Of a stretch of 64,000 bases of DNA, positions 1 to 12,408 are shown piece after piece. Within the stretch, counting starts at the first letter, position 1; each line of letters starts with the position of its first letter. Source of the stretch: Cymbidium sinense. Taxonomy: Eukaryota; Streptophyta; Magnoliopsida; Asparagales; Orchidaceae. The stretch lies in contig CM038215.1 of the NCBI GenBank assembly GCA_021442155.1, forward strand, positions 2,504,976 through 2,568,975, given 5' to 3'. A program made the position numbers and the translations under genes. Below the pieces are notes generated by a model. It was not told the DNA's origin. It worked only from the letters and a program-made list of their open reading frames with translations, and did no database searches.

Positions 1-1928
1 AATGCATGTGTTATAACTTAAGTGTATGAATGTTGAGTTCTCTTTCTTCTATTCATGTGTTGATTTAAATAAGATTGAATGGTAATGGGTATATAGTCTG
101 GAGATCCTAGTAACATGAGGCTTTAGCTAGCCCCAAGGAGGTCATTTGATTAGCTCACTTCCTTGGTTTAACAATGGCACACACCCATTTGATTCCATTC
201 TTATGTTTTTCAATATTAGAATTTTGATAGAGCTTTAATTTATATATATAAATGATTCAATTAAAAAAGAAATATACAATATTTGCATGGTTTTCTTTCC
301 CTCATTTATGTATACATCCATGTGTCTAAGAAAGCAAGTATATAGTCTAGACATCCGGGAATATGAGGATTTAGTTAGCCCCAAGGAGGTCATTTTATTA
401 CCTCACTTCCCTCGTTTAACAACTACATGTACTTTATATCTTTGTACATGTATATGTATATGTGATTAGTGAATGAAAATCCCATTTTACATTAAAATTG
501 CATGCATTTATAATTAACTAAGTGGTTGAATTAATTAGCCATATGATTTGGAGCTTACTTCCTATGTTCATGTATACAAATTTACATATGTTTGAATGCA
601 AAATATAGTATGGACATCTCAGAATACGAGGCTTTAGCTAGCTCCAAGGAGGTCATTTGATTATCTCACCTTGGTTTAACAATGGCACATGCTTATTTAA
701 TTTCATTCTTATGTCTTTTTTTGTATAAGATATTGGATAAAGTTTTAAATTAATATGTTTAAATAATTCAATCAAATAAAAGATAAATTCTAAACATACA
801 CATACATTCATCATTTAAGTGTGCTAAAATATGTTGCATGTATAGATACACTTAGATTAAATCATATGCATCTTACATGTGATTGAAAGGAATGATTTAA
901 AATATGTCATGTGGTAGTAATTCAATTCAATTAATCTTAAGATGCCTTTCATTTTGAATAGATTATTTAAAGTGAATCTAAACTTAGGATTAATTAAATC
1001 ATTTAATAAGACATTCACTAAAGAGAACTAAATCAAATTAATATACTTTAGAATGTGACTTAAGGTAGGGATGAAAGAGGACAATCCTCTTTTCCTCTCT
1101 TTATAACACTTAGTTGCTAAGTGTAATCAAATGAAATAAAGAAAGCATAAATTAAAATTCTCAAATCAGTTAAACTACTTCAAGTAAAATCAACCTTTCA
1201 TGCTAAATTGAAGCCTTCTACACTTACAAAATATAACTAATGCCTAACAAGACTTAATACATACATTAGAATTAAGTTACCACTTCTAGCTCTAAGTTAG
1301 GATGGTGTATGATGTGATCTTTATTTTTTATGATGTATTATTTTAGATTGATGTTAGGTGTATGCTTCATAGATGAATGATAGGCCAATATTAGCCTAAT
1401 CATGTTTTCTATAGGGGATTATGCTTAAGGGATGCTTAAAAATAAATGTGAATGCTCTTTTACTAGTTGCTTAAATCCTTAAGTATAATCTAAGTTAGAC
1501 AAGTTACCCATGTGTAGGGTGCTAAGTCAAAATTATAAATACAACTTGGGATTATATGTATATTTAGCTAACCTCTATTTTCTGGTATAGTGAGATTTAC
1601 TTTTTCCACATTAATGTAATTTTTAATAATAGGAATTAGGATTAGTGCTATAGGATTTGGATGAGCAAGGCTTTGTCCTAGGGGTGCCCTGATATTTTGA
1701 AACACACCATCCAAATCAAAGAAGGAACCAAATCAGAAATGGAGATATGAAGAAAGAAGACCCCCATAGCATTTAATACAATTATAATTATTCTTTTATA
1801 TTCCAGTTTGTATAAGGGTAGAACTCGGCTACCCATATTTTCTCTCTTCGGGTTGTATGACAGTACTCAACCACATGCCTTTTATACTTTTATGATAGTT
1901 TATGTAATTGTTTGATGTTATGTTTATG
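1..1928 (+). repeat. Arm of long inverted repeat (piece of a large non-coding element)
   Basis: No gene is seen. The stretch is homologous, as reverse complement, to about 3250-5000, and directly to 22015-22945 after the gap. Matching landmarks are the block around 1085-1135 (TTATAACACTTAGTTGCTAAGTG), which recurs near 4020-4060 inverted and near 22110-22135 direct, and the block around 1290-1375 (GGTGTATG...), which recurs near 3780-3860 inverted and near 22310-22390 direct. I read it as a + oriented, truncated copy of the element described at 1929-9665. Similarity stops at about 1928, where the opposite-orientation copy starts. Confidence 0.7.
96..700 (+). repeat. ~250-bp tandem repeat, three copies
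   Basis: Three copies of a block containing GGCTTTAGCTAGCCCCAAGG, then GGTCATTTGATTA, then TTGGTTTAACAATGGCAC start near 96, 345 and 608, so the period is about 249-263 bp. Each copy is preceded by a short motif of the type TATAGTCTGGAGATCC. The short open frame at 287-469 falls inside this repeat and is not treated as a gene. Confidence 0.75.
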
Positions 1929-3249
1929 TGGTGTTTATTTTGGTTTATGTGTATGTGTGTATGGGACACCACATGATTTGGTGTACTTATTTAGGGGATT
2001 GGGTATGACATCAAGGAATAGTGTAATATCTCAAAAGATAGAAATCACCACACTACGATGGACCTAATCACATAATAAAAACTTCTAAGGCATGAAGCAT
2101 CTTCAAATATACTAGATATTTTTTTCATCTACTTTATATGGATGAATAATGTAGGGTTTATGAGTTCTAAAGTTCCCTATGGGGGTAGGCCCCTATAGTT
2201 AATTACATCTTAAGGAAGGTGAGTTATTAAGGAATACTCTTGCTTAAAGTAGGCAATTATTGTCTCCAAAGAATTCAAAGATAGGACTATCAATAAATTA
2301 GTTATATTTGGAAAATCAAATGGGATAGATCGAAAGGAGAGATTTATTATCAAAGATAAATACAATTAAGTAAGGGTTGCTCATGATACTAGAAAGCCTA
2401 GTGATCATCCCAAACTATCCTTAGTTGGGCTTTATATGTTTGAAATTGAGAAAAATTATATATTTGAGTTGAAATTTTATTAGAAATTGAGCACTTATAA
2501 TTTTACAATATGAGATTATAGAAATGCCTAAGAGGTGGGGATTTATGCTAGTAGCCCCAAAAAGAAACAATAACCTTAGATCACAAATTTAGGGAGCTTT
2601 AAGAGGGCCATAGCATGACCTATTTTTTATGGAGAAAGTGGGTATATTGTTTACCTCCACAAGAGAGAGGTAAACCACCGACATTGGACTTATAATCTTG
2701 AGTGGTGACCCTAACTCCTCCTACATTTTAAAACCATGCATCTCATATGCTTTGTAAGATGGCTAGGGTTATTATTTAGAAAGAAACTAAAGTCCTTAAA
2801 CCCACTCCCTAAGAGACTAGAGCATGAGTGGTATGAATAATGACTTAGTCTAATGCAAATCTTATCAAATTTTATTTAATTTTTGACTCTTTATTTTGAC
2901 AGGCTATAGATTGTATATGCCTAAATGCATGATGAAGTGAGTTATGGGCTAAATTAAAATAGAAAGAGGTGTTTTCCATCATAGGCTCTCAAAGGTCAAG
3001 CTTTTTCCTATCAAAGATGGAAACCTCTCTTAGCAAGAGTGAAATAAAATAACATGATATTAAGAATACAACACCAACTAAGAGGTTGCTAAATATTTTA
3101 TTATCTTGATTTAATGTCTAGGATTTATGTGAAGTTATGAGTTATTTTTTAAAAAAATTAATAATTTAAGGAGTTATGTTGGGTAAATCATATCATTTCT
3201 AGAAACATGCCATTTCTATGTACACATATAAACTCAATGTCAAAGAATA

Positions 3250-5000
3250 ATAGGCGGTCGCGGTTGGTACCGCATACAACCCAAAAGAAAATGTGGGTAG
3301 CTCTACCTAGCATATGAAAGAATAATTACAAGTTACAAAATGATAAGTGTTATGGGGATCTTCAAGTCTTCATGTTCCCTCAATTTCTTCATTTGATTTT
3401 TCTTCATTTGATTTGGTAGGCTTTTAGGCATCAAATGGCACCCAAGGATTAAAAATTATAGCCAATGTTCATCCTTAACTCCCATAACACTTAACCAAAT
3501 TCCTAATGAATAATTATATTAAATGAATGGAAAATTAAATCTAACTACACCTACAAAACAAGTATTAGCTAAACACACCATGCAACCTGAGCAATTATAT
3601 GAATAATTTGGACTTAGCACTCTACACATGGGTAACCAAGTCCACCTGTCATAATGTAGATTTTGCTTAGGGGTTAAGCAACATGCAAAAGAGAGCATTT
3701 ATATTTATCTTAAGTTCCCCTTAAGCATAATCTCTTGCATAAAAAATGATTAGGCTAATCACCTAAAATTTAGTCTACGAGGCATACACCCTAATATCCA
3801 AGTGTACAATACATCACAAAACAAGCATACATCAAACCATACACTACCCTAACATAAAGCTAAAAGTGACTTAATCTAATGTGTGTTAAGGCCTGTGGTT
3901 TTTCCTAACAAAGCTTAAGAGTTTAAATTTTCTAAGTATGAAGGACATTTAATCATATAGGGTGGTTTCACTTTAAATGGTTTAACTAATTTGCATATTT
4001 TACTTAATGTTTTCTTTTATTTCATTTGACCTACACTCAACAACTAAGTGTTATGAAGAGAAAGGAAAAAATGATCACTCTATTTTATCCCTACCTTAAG
4101 TCACTTCTAAAGCAAATTAGTTAATCAATTTTATTTAGTGAATGGATTATTATATGTTTTAATTAGTCATAATGTTTGGGTTCCCTTTAAATAAACTCAT
4201 TCAATAAGAAAGGCATCTTAAGATTAGTTGGAATGAATTACTATCACATAACACATGTTTGTTTTCTTTCCATCATGTATATCATGCATATGATTAAATC
4301 TAAGCATAGCTATACATTCAATTTATATCTTAGCACACTTAAATGATGAATGTGAGTAAATTTATTTGGAATTAATATTTCATTTGGTTGAATGATTTTA
4401 TCATATTAGTTTAAAGCTCTACCTAAATTCCTATGCAAAAGCATAAGGAAAGAACCTTAAATCACATGACTAATCAACTCAACCAATTAAACAAAGCATG
4501 AATGCATGTTTTTTTAATAGAAAATGGGGGTTTTCATTCATTAGCTAAGTACACATTCACATGTATAAAAGTTTTAAGCAAGTACATTGCCATTGTTCAC
4601 CAAGGGAATGAGGTAGAACTCCTGGCTACTAAAGTCATGCATCCCTGGGATGTCTAGACTAATATCCCACTATCCTTAGATACATATGAATATATAAACA
4701 ACCACAAGAATAGAAAGCCATTCAAAAAAATTGTATTTTGATTTGATTGATTTATTTTGTGTAAATGAATTAAAGTTATTTCCTAAATTATGATGTTAAA
4801 ATGAATAAAAATTAAATCAAGTAGGTACATCACCATTGTTTTACACTGAGGGAATGAGGTAGAAACCTCCTTATCTACTTAAAGCCGTACATCCCTAAAT
4901 GTCTGGACTAATATACCCAGTAACATTCTTACTTATACAAATCAACACATGAATGTATGGAAGAAACTTTATTTCATAGACTAAATTTATAATCACTTGC
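3250..5000 (-). repeat. Inverted-repeat arm matching 1-1928
   Basis: The reverse complement aligns with 1-1928. Landmarks are the hexamer-rich stretch near 3260-3345 (inverse of about 1790-1880), the block near 4020-4060, and two inverted copies of the ~250-bp repeat near 4586-4680 and 4824-4920. The spacer between the arms is about 1.3 kb (1929-3250). That spacer itself recurs inverted at 22960-24319. Confidence 0.7.
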
Positions 5001-6420
5001 ATTTCCTATGTATATATAACTAAAGTTACAATATATATGTATATTCATTTATTAATAAACTTTTGAAAATATCTTTGAGATTTAATAATTCTACTAATAC
5101 ACATATTTCAGCAATACAAATTAACATAAAGAAAATCATTTTTTTATTTGATTAATTTGAAAGAGATGGATGTATGCATCATATGACATACAACATTTAG
5201 CATGATTTGAAAGAAATAAAATAACACAAGCATGTAATTTCATTCAATTCAACTAAGTCCTAAGGAAAATCATATTAAACAAACACATTTAAGATGAACC
5301 AAAGTTTCTTAAACCCATTTTTTATCTTTAAGTTTGGTTTGAGTTAAGGAATGTGAAAAAGGTTTTCTAATCCTAATCCCATTTCCCATGTTTAAGTTAA
5401 TTTAGTTTAATAAAGAATAATTAAGTTTATGTCTTAATTAGATTAAGGTATGAATTAAGTCTATTAATTAACCCTTACCTACATCTCCTTAAGCTAATTA
5501 ACTAAATAATGATGAGCCAATATGAGATGCAACCACATGAAAAGTAAATTGGCAATGCTCCTAAGAAATGAAAGGGTCCTAATGAAATTGGCTCATAATT
5601 AATAGTTAATTAAGCCTAAGGAGCTCACTTAGCTACTTTTATGGTTTTCTCACACATGTGAGCTAATCATAATTTCATTAGCTTTCTCTTTAGGTTATTG
5701 AACACCCAAAGAGCTACCTAAGATTGATTAAATAAAGTTAGGTTGTGAATGAATATATTTTAAATTAATTTCATTATTCCTTTGATTAATTGATTAAATA
5801 CTTTGATTATGCTTTAATTAGCATGATGAAACTAAGGAAAGGGATCAAGGGAGAGGCCTCAATCCTAACCCCTAAATCATTTCAAACACTTAATTAGGCT
5901 CTGAAATAATTAAGTTCTCTCTTATTTTGATTGGTTAATTAAATGGCTAATTAATTATTTAAGCTTTTTTATTAACTTGAAACAAATGAAAGGCTTAATG
6001 AAATGGCTATAAGGAATGAAACCAAACCACTTCCCTAAGACTTCCCCATTAATAATGAGGATAATGAGCTTAATTAATTAATTAAACTAATTAATAATTA
6101 TCACTAATTAAGGTTGAGTAATTAAAGCTTAATCCATTGATTTCCTTAATTAACTATCCAATAAATTTGAAGAAAATAGAGAGGAGGTCATCCCCTAAAT
6201 ATCTAGAAAATTTGAAATTAATTGGACAACTAATTAGAGAGTAAATAGGCTAATTATGTTTTTAATTAAACCTTAATTAAGAAAAAATTATTCCAAATTA
6301 ATTAATCATAATTTTACTGGATTCTACTCTAAAATATCTTCAAAATGAGCCCCCATTTGTATTTTTTGGATTTTTTGAGGATTAGTTATGATTTTAGGAA
6401 GATTCATCCTTAAAAATTAA
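5000..6420. other. AT-rich non-coding stretch
   Basis: Very rich in TTAATTAA-type sequence. No open frame or repeat of substance is seen on either strand. Confidence 0.6.
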
Positions 6421-7560
6421 TTAAAACATCCCTAATTTAATCCCATCGCACATGGTTCGTCGCGGTGCACTTTCCATGGCAAATGGGTTGGGTATTTAAG
6501 TTATCATCGGGATGCTCACTGATTGTGGGATGCACTTTCATGGACCATCCGATCTAAGATCGGACCATCGATCAAGAAGAGGGTGAAGATCTAAGCATGA
6601 TTTGATCAAGATCTATTCCAATCATGTAATGGATGATCAATGATCCTCTCCTTCGAGTGGTAAAAGATGGATGTCATCCATCTTTCCCCATTCGATCTGA
6701 GCTCACCCGAGCTCAAATTGCCTCCAAAATCATCCCACTCCCTTGAGGAAGGGAGACGCACACATCCAATAATTAAGATTCGCTCAAATGCACATTCACT
6801 TCACAAAGGACCAAATATTTTCAGAGCTCAATTTTGCAAAATTACCTCACTAGCTAATGTAATGATCGAGGAACCTTTTTGGTTGAGATGAAGCCCTATT
6901 GACATGCCTTGATTTGGTGTAGATCTGGTCAACCAAGCCACACATAAGAGTCTCGCCATCAACTCCAGTCTCTGGTTGAAGGCTCGGGGATGATTAGTTT
7001 CAACAAAGTATGAGAATGGTATGGGTGGAGAATTTAGGTTTGATTGAGTAGAGAGGAGTATTGATTGGAAGAAGGCTGTCTATTTATTTTTGCGTGAGAA
7101 ATCAATGAGGGAGGCTTTGGGAATGCTTGGAAAGGCTGTGGGGTTTGAAATGCTTAGGAACTCTCACAATGCAATTTGTGTCCATTCCCAAGGGGAAGTA
7201 TACCCCAAAATCATGAAGGATGGAATGGCTTATCTCATAGCAGGCCATTAGGCACCGAGAGGTCATGTCCAACTCCACATGGCTAGTCTTGAGTGGAGAG
7301 TTGTGGAGGGCATAGGGCTGGTGTGCAAAGATCTCTCCTTGAATCCATGGGTTTTTTTGTATGAGGAGGAGTTGAACTCCCATTAGTCCTTGGAATGGGG
7401 ATTAGGTGAGCTAGGTGGGTCAGTGGAGCCTCCTTGAGAGCTTGAAGGCTACCATGGTGATGGGAAAGTCAACATTGCTTGTGTGAAGACCCAATGGAAA
7501 GAAGGTTTGTCCAATGGCTCATTGGGTGGGGACTATGGATTTGGGCTAGTTTAGGAATGA
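6420..7560. other. Non-coding stretch with perfect short palindromes
   Basis: Base composition is less AT-rich than the neighbours and includes CpG-containing segments. Two perfect inverted repeats are visible: CCGATCT/AGATCGG around one base at 6549-6563, and GATGGATG/CATCCATC around one base at 6666-6682. Small open frames at 6667-6891 (+) and 7102-7383 (-) show no domain. I regard the region as internal to the large non-coding element. Confidence 0.5.
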
Positions 7561-8740
7561 GTTAGGACTAGTTTGGGTTAGGTTAGTCTAGGTCCTATGG
7601 TCCCATAAGTTGGCTTTGGGTGATTTGGCTTTATATGGTCAAAATAGGCTCATTTGGGTTAGGTTAGGTTGGGTTGACCAATTGGTCAAATTGGGTCAAA
7701 CCAAAGGCTTAGGTTAGGTTCAAATGATGTTTTGAAGAGCTTTGGTTTAAGTGGTTTTGATTAATTTGGCTTAGGTTTGATTTTGACTCATTTGGATTCA
7801 AATAGGTCAAATGGGCTTGTTGACCAATTTGACCAATTTGAGTGTTGGGTTATGTTGGTTCATGTTCAATCGGTTATTTAAAATAATTTTAGGCTTTAGT
7901 TTGGTTTAATTTGGAACTAATTTAGATTTTGGCCAATTTGACCCTTTAGGTCAATTTGGGCTAAGTTAGTCAAGTTGACCAATTAAAATTGGGCTCAATC
8001 ATGGTTTTGGTCAAGTCAATAAGTGAGCCATTTGTTACAATCAATTTGGATCAAATCATGATTTGACCCATTTTGCTTTTAGGCTAATTAGGTCAACTTA
8101 GGTCAATTGGACTTGGTTTGGCTCAATTGAGGGTTTATCATGTTTCATTGATTATGAGTGGGTTTGAGTCAATGGTTTCAATCAATTTGGCATATGGTGG
8201 GTTTTAGCTTGTTTAGGTTTCATTTGGGCTAAGGTTGACTTGGTCAAGGAAAAGTTGACTTGGTTTGACCCAATTCAAGGTAGTTGATCACCTTAGATGA
8301 TTGTTGATCATGATATGAGGTTTAGATGAGCTTAGTTCAATCCAATTTGGGTTGGATTACTTGGCTCAAAAGGTCTTTATGTCACTTTGGGTCAAGTGGA
8401 CCTAAATGGGTCAATTGACTTGATCATGGCTTGATTCAAGTATAGTTCTATTGGTAAATGGGTTTGCGATGGAAATATAAATCCAATTGCAAATAGTTTA
8501 AAACCATATGGATTTTGGTTCATATGATAATTTGAAGTCAAAAGGCTATCTTGGGTTTGACTTGGTTAGCTTTGATTTGGTTTGATAATTGTAGTTTATG
8601 TTTATATTTGGAACAATGATTGAAGGAATGATTGAATCATGAGAAAATCCATGGCTTATGAGTTGATTTGTATCATTTTGCCAAGTTCAAGAATTTGGCT
8701 AAAAAAAATTAATTTGATTTGATTTGGGTTTGGTTTTGGC
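7560..8740. repeat. GGTCAA/TTTGGGTT-rich degenerate simple repeat
   Basis: The + strand is dominated by short words such as GGTTAGG, TTGGTCAA, GGGTCAA and GTTGACC in irregular order. The reverse complement reappears at about 63600-64000. No coding potential is seen. Confidence 0.65.
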
Positions 8741-9270
8741 CACTTGATTTATATTTCATTTATATTTGTGAATATAAATGAAGATATAAATGATTCATGA
8801 GAAAATCACTTGAGTTTGGAGTGGTTTGGAAGCAAATTTGACCAAGTTGAGGATGTAGGTCAAAAAGGGCTTAAGTAGGAATTGATTTGAGTTTGATTTA
8901 ATTTTTGGTCATTGGAGTGGGCTTCATTTATATTTGTGAATATAAATGAAGGAATTATTGATTTATAAAGAAATCAATTGAGTTTGGGTTAATTTGGATT
9001 GAGATTTGGTTAAGCTTATGGAGGTGGGTTCATATGGCTTAAGAAATGTCTTGATTTGGTTTGATTTGATTTGAATGGTTTGAATTTCTATTTAATTTAT
9101 ATTTGTGAATATAAATGAAGGAATGATTGATTATAAAGAAATAAACCAAATTTGATTTGGTTTGAAGGGGGTTTTGGCTAAGCATATGAACGTGGTTCAG
9201 ATAGCTTAGGAAAGGATTTTGGAGTTTGAATTTAATCATGGGTTTCATCATTTGGAGTTGGATTTGATTT
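8740..9270. repeat. 168-bp tandem repeat with conserved hairpin, three copies
   Basis: The word TATATTTGTGAA recurs at 8761, 8929 and 9098, giving periods of 168 and 169 bp. In the first two copies it sits in a perfect hairpin with 12-base arms TTCATTTATATT and AATATAAATGAA around a TGTG loop (8755-8782 and 8923-8950). The third copy keeps the hairpin with one arm slightly altered. An inverted version with ~175-180-bp period is at about 63040-63420. Confidence 0.8.
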
Positions 9271-9665
9271 GGAATTTGGGTTGGTATTTGATTTGAGATT
9301 GGTGATATTTAGTCAATTGAATTGGGGTTGATTTGAATTTGCTAAGTCCATAAGTCTCAAAGATTAGAAGGGATTTGGAATTTGAATTATGGGTTTCAAT
9401 CATTTGATTTAGAATGGATTTATGATCTTGGATTTGAGGTTTGGTTTGGAAGAAGGAAGCAAGGATTGGGTTTTTGGCTATAGGGTAGGCAAGCCTTCCT
9501 AAATATCTAAGGCATAACCTCTTCCTATGGCTAACCCTTCCAAGTCTCTAAGCTTGGGTTAAGTGTTCACCTAATGTGTGTCTTAAGACTAAGAGCTCTT
9601 AGTCTACAAGAGTCCTAGATCTATGATGATGAAGTTAAGAGCTCACTCCAAAAGTGAGGTCAACA

Positions 9666-10799
9666 AACTAATGGGTGTGGTGTAATTGACTATGCACGTA
9701 TTGGTGTTAGAGAGATCAACGTCAAGAATTGCAACCTCAGACAATCTTCTTCTAAAGAGATGTGAAGGAATCAAGATCTTAGTGCAATGCTCAACTTATT
9801 CCAAGGGCATAAGAGAGGAAGGAAGGATCCACTAAGGAACAAGAACCTTCCAATGAGAAGCAGTTCAAATTATCTATATAGGATAAAAGTTTTTATTTTG
9901 ATATGATTTGGGAAGAAAAGATCCACTAGGGATGAGTGCATGAACCTTCCTGGGAAGCAGTTCACATCACCTAGGGTTAGGGATTTGATTTGATTTGATT
10001 TAGCTCCACTATGGAGAGGATATGATTCACATTTTGAAGGCACTGCTAAAATATATATGAGCTCATCCTGAAGAAGTGGATTTAAATTTGGACTCCCAGA
10101 GGAGGATGGTGAATTTGTTAAAATGGACCCTATTGGTGTGTGATGGATCCACTAAGAAGGGGCTAATATCATGAGCTTATCTTTGTCTAGAAGGATAGTC
10201 TACCATCATGTGACTCAACCTAAGAGTTTGTCACATGTAATGATTAAGTTAAGAAGAAAGCTTATAGACTTTCCTAAACAAAGAACAACTAGGGGTGATC
10301 ACTGGCTCCTAAATATTCCTAGTAGAATGCCTCACTGGACTCATATCGACTTAAGAATAGTTAATCAATTTTATTTAAATTTTAAGATGAACCAAATGGA
10401 TCCACTAAGAAGGATATTAGTCCTATCTTAGATTTACAAATCAAAGGGATTGTCTACTAGCGGTAAACTAACCAAGGGTCCCTTTTGGTGTGCAATGGTC
10501 AAGTTAGGAAAAAAGCTTGTAGACAACTTAATGAACCACTAGGTGATGGTTGATAATAAACAACCACCTAAAAGCACCATGGGTGTGCAATGGTGATGGA
10601 AGAATGTGATAGACTTATATCTCCCAAAGTAAGATCTGGGGTGACTCATTAAAACAAGTCAAACTAAAGGGTGACATTTGAGAGAGTGTTGACCTGGGAC
10701 TTATCTCAACTCAAAAGTAGTAGCGATTCTATGAGTTTTCTGCCTAAAGATAGGATGCTTGGGAAAAGGAACTTTTTTCCTCTAATCCATAAGAAAGAA

Positions 10800-10887
<88 letters not shown>

Positions 10888-11950
10888 ATCATTGTGTAGA
10901 CCACATTGAGAAAGAGCTCATATCATCCTTCTTATCTCAAACTTCTAGAAGGAGAATTTGCATATCAAGATAAATTCTCCAACCATGGGGTAGCTACTAG
11001 GAAGGGGACTATCAATCCAAATGTCATAGTGTCAATGGGTTTTCTAAGGATGTGATCCAAATGAGTGCCCACATGAGAGGTGCTTGGTTCTTTTATAGAA
11101 CAAATGAAAGCTTCGTATACGATGGACAACTCAGGAGAATCTTTGAGCTACATAGATGAGTGGTGTATCCATTAGGTGGGTCACCATCAGCATGGCGAGC
11201 ACCAACCAACCTAAGGTGTCCATCATTGTGCAACAATCAGTCTAGAAAGAAGGCTTATAGACTTACAACTCCTAAAGCCGATTGTAATGTCTATCTTCAG
11301 ATATGTTATTTGAGGAATATCAAGTGAGTCTGTGTAATGGACCTACAAGTAGTGAGAAAAGTAGCCAGGGACTTATCCAAAGCCTCAAATATACTTGAGA
11401 CCCAATCAATGCTCGATGGCTAGTTCAAGAAAGCTGTAAGCTTACATCCTCTTAACAAAGTCATCATGAGGTAGCTCTTGCATAGTAAGGCCTACTGGCA
11501 CTTGTCTGGATGGGTCAAGTTAGGAAAGCTTTGTAGACTTACATCACCAAACACTAGTGACACACTACCAAAGTAGCATGTCAACCCAGTAGCTAATGAG
11601 TGAGTCTACAGGGGTTATCCCACATCAAAAACCGAGATAAAAGATATGTTTTTTGTGTGTTTATTATATACTCAACCAAGTCAGTTCATGATAGCTAGTT
11701 TAAAGAAGGCCATAACCAACATGGGGTAACCTACACATAAGGCCTACCATGCTAACAAGGCACTCATCGTTGCAATCAAGTTAGAAGAACAACATGACTT
11801 ACATTCTCTGAATAAGGGACCTTGGGGTGATGAGCTAAAAGTCCACCTAGACTAAGATGGCATCAGCTTACTCCCACATCAAAATAGCCGAGATAAAAGA
11901 TATGTTTTTTGTTTTATATTTGGTTTTGTAGTTTGTGTTATTATGTTGCT
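9666..11950. repeat. Non-coding region of degenerate repeats between the gypsy element and the large repeat
   Basis: A word of the type GAAAGCTTGTAGACTTACAT preceded by CAAGTTAGGA recurs in degenerate form near 10256, 10516, 11250, 11430, 11527 and 11785. A block with CCGAGATAAAAGATATGTTT occurs near 11630 and again near 11890, a direct duplication at about 253 bp. Elements of the Tat lineage often carry a long non-coding, tandem-repeat-bearing stretch downstream of integrase. This may be that stretch, but I see no polypurine tract that would fix a 3' LTR. Confidence 0.5.
10801..10882. repeat. (TA)n microsatellite
   Basis: About 82 bp of almost uninterrupted TA dinucleotides with one GATA interruption near 10853. 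The open frame 10671-10853 ends in an IYIYIY tail that only translates this repeat. Confidence 0.95.
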
Positions 11951-12174
11951 AAAGAGAGGATTGCTTGGGTTCCTTACACTAAACACATCATTGGTGATTA
12001 ACAAGCAAAGATATTTTTAACTAATATGAAGAGATGGAATTTGAAATGGAATGAAGTTTTATTGATGATTATTTTCAAAACAAGATTTATGGATAATATT
12101 TCTTGGGTAGTGCTTTATTGGAAGCATATCTTTACAATTTATAAGCTGATAAGATACTCCTTGGTAGGCCTTTT

Positions 12175-12408
12175 CTATGGCGAAAGGGCTTTCCTGAGTG
12201 GGTTCAAACTTTCCTCCCATCTTTTGACAAGAACAATTAGTCTCCTTAGAACTAAAACAAGCTCTCTTACTTGAAAATCTCTTGGGTGGACCAATTTGTT
12301 ATGAGCTTCAATCATTTTGGCTTTATACAAGAGTTCTAGAATGCTAGATCTCTCCAAACCTTTGAGCTCTTCTAACCTGCTTGGCATTCTCCATTGTGGA
12401 CTACCCAT
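12175..12408 (-). pseudogene. Integrase C-terminal fragment (gypsy pol)
   Basis: The 77-residue open frame has the pattern that precedes the C-terminal domain of Tat-type integrases: a helix with RLEELKGLERSS, then AHNKLVHPRDFQVRELVL. Family members have a similar ...RaydkkVrpReFkvGDLVL... stretch before the GPY/F region. The catalytic D,D35E core should lie upstream at higher coordinates (about 12420-13080), where only decayed frames are found. It is the 3'-most recognisable coding trace of the element. It is non-functional and the assignment rests on motif resemblance. Confidence 0.65.

Larger units (their letters stand above)
1929..9665 (-). mobile_element. Large (~7.7 kb) non-coding repeat element, boundaries inferred
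   Basis: The limits come from comparison. The high-coordinate end (GGTCAACA at 9658-9665, TGTTGACC read on -) matches the sequence that starts abruptly at 62646 (TGTTAACC). The low-coordinate end near 1929 matches, inverted, the sequence that stops abruptly at 24319 (...ATAGCA). In that second copy the ends are TG and CA and are flanked by AAGGCC on both sides, as for an LTR-type insertion. No convincing protein domain is visible; the open frames at 6667-6891 and 7102-7383 match nothing I recognise. It could be a large retrotransposon derivative or a giant solo LTR. No purine-rich tract precedes the end at 9665 and no target duplication is clear here, so this copy is probably rearranged. Confidence 0.5.

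Noticed and set aside
9666..9690. 3' LTR boundary of the gypsy element at 9665
   Set aside because: No polypurine tract lies next to it on the - strand and no matching 5' LTR was found above 18.4 kb, so the large repeat cannot be shown to be this element's LTR.
10671..10853. 60-residue open frame ending IYIYIYIY
   Set aside because: The second half is the (TA)n microsatellite and the first half has no homology that I recognise.
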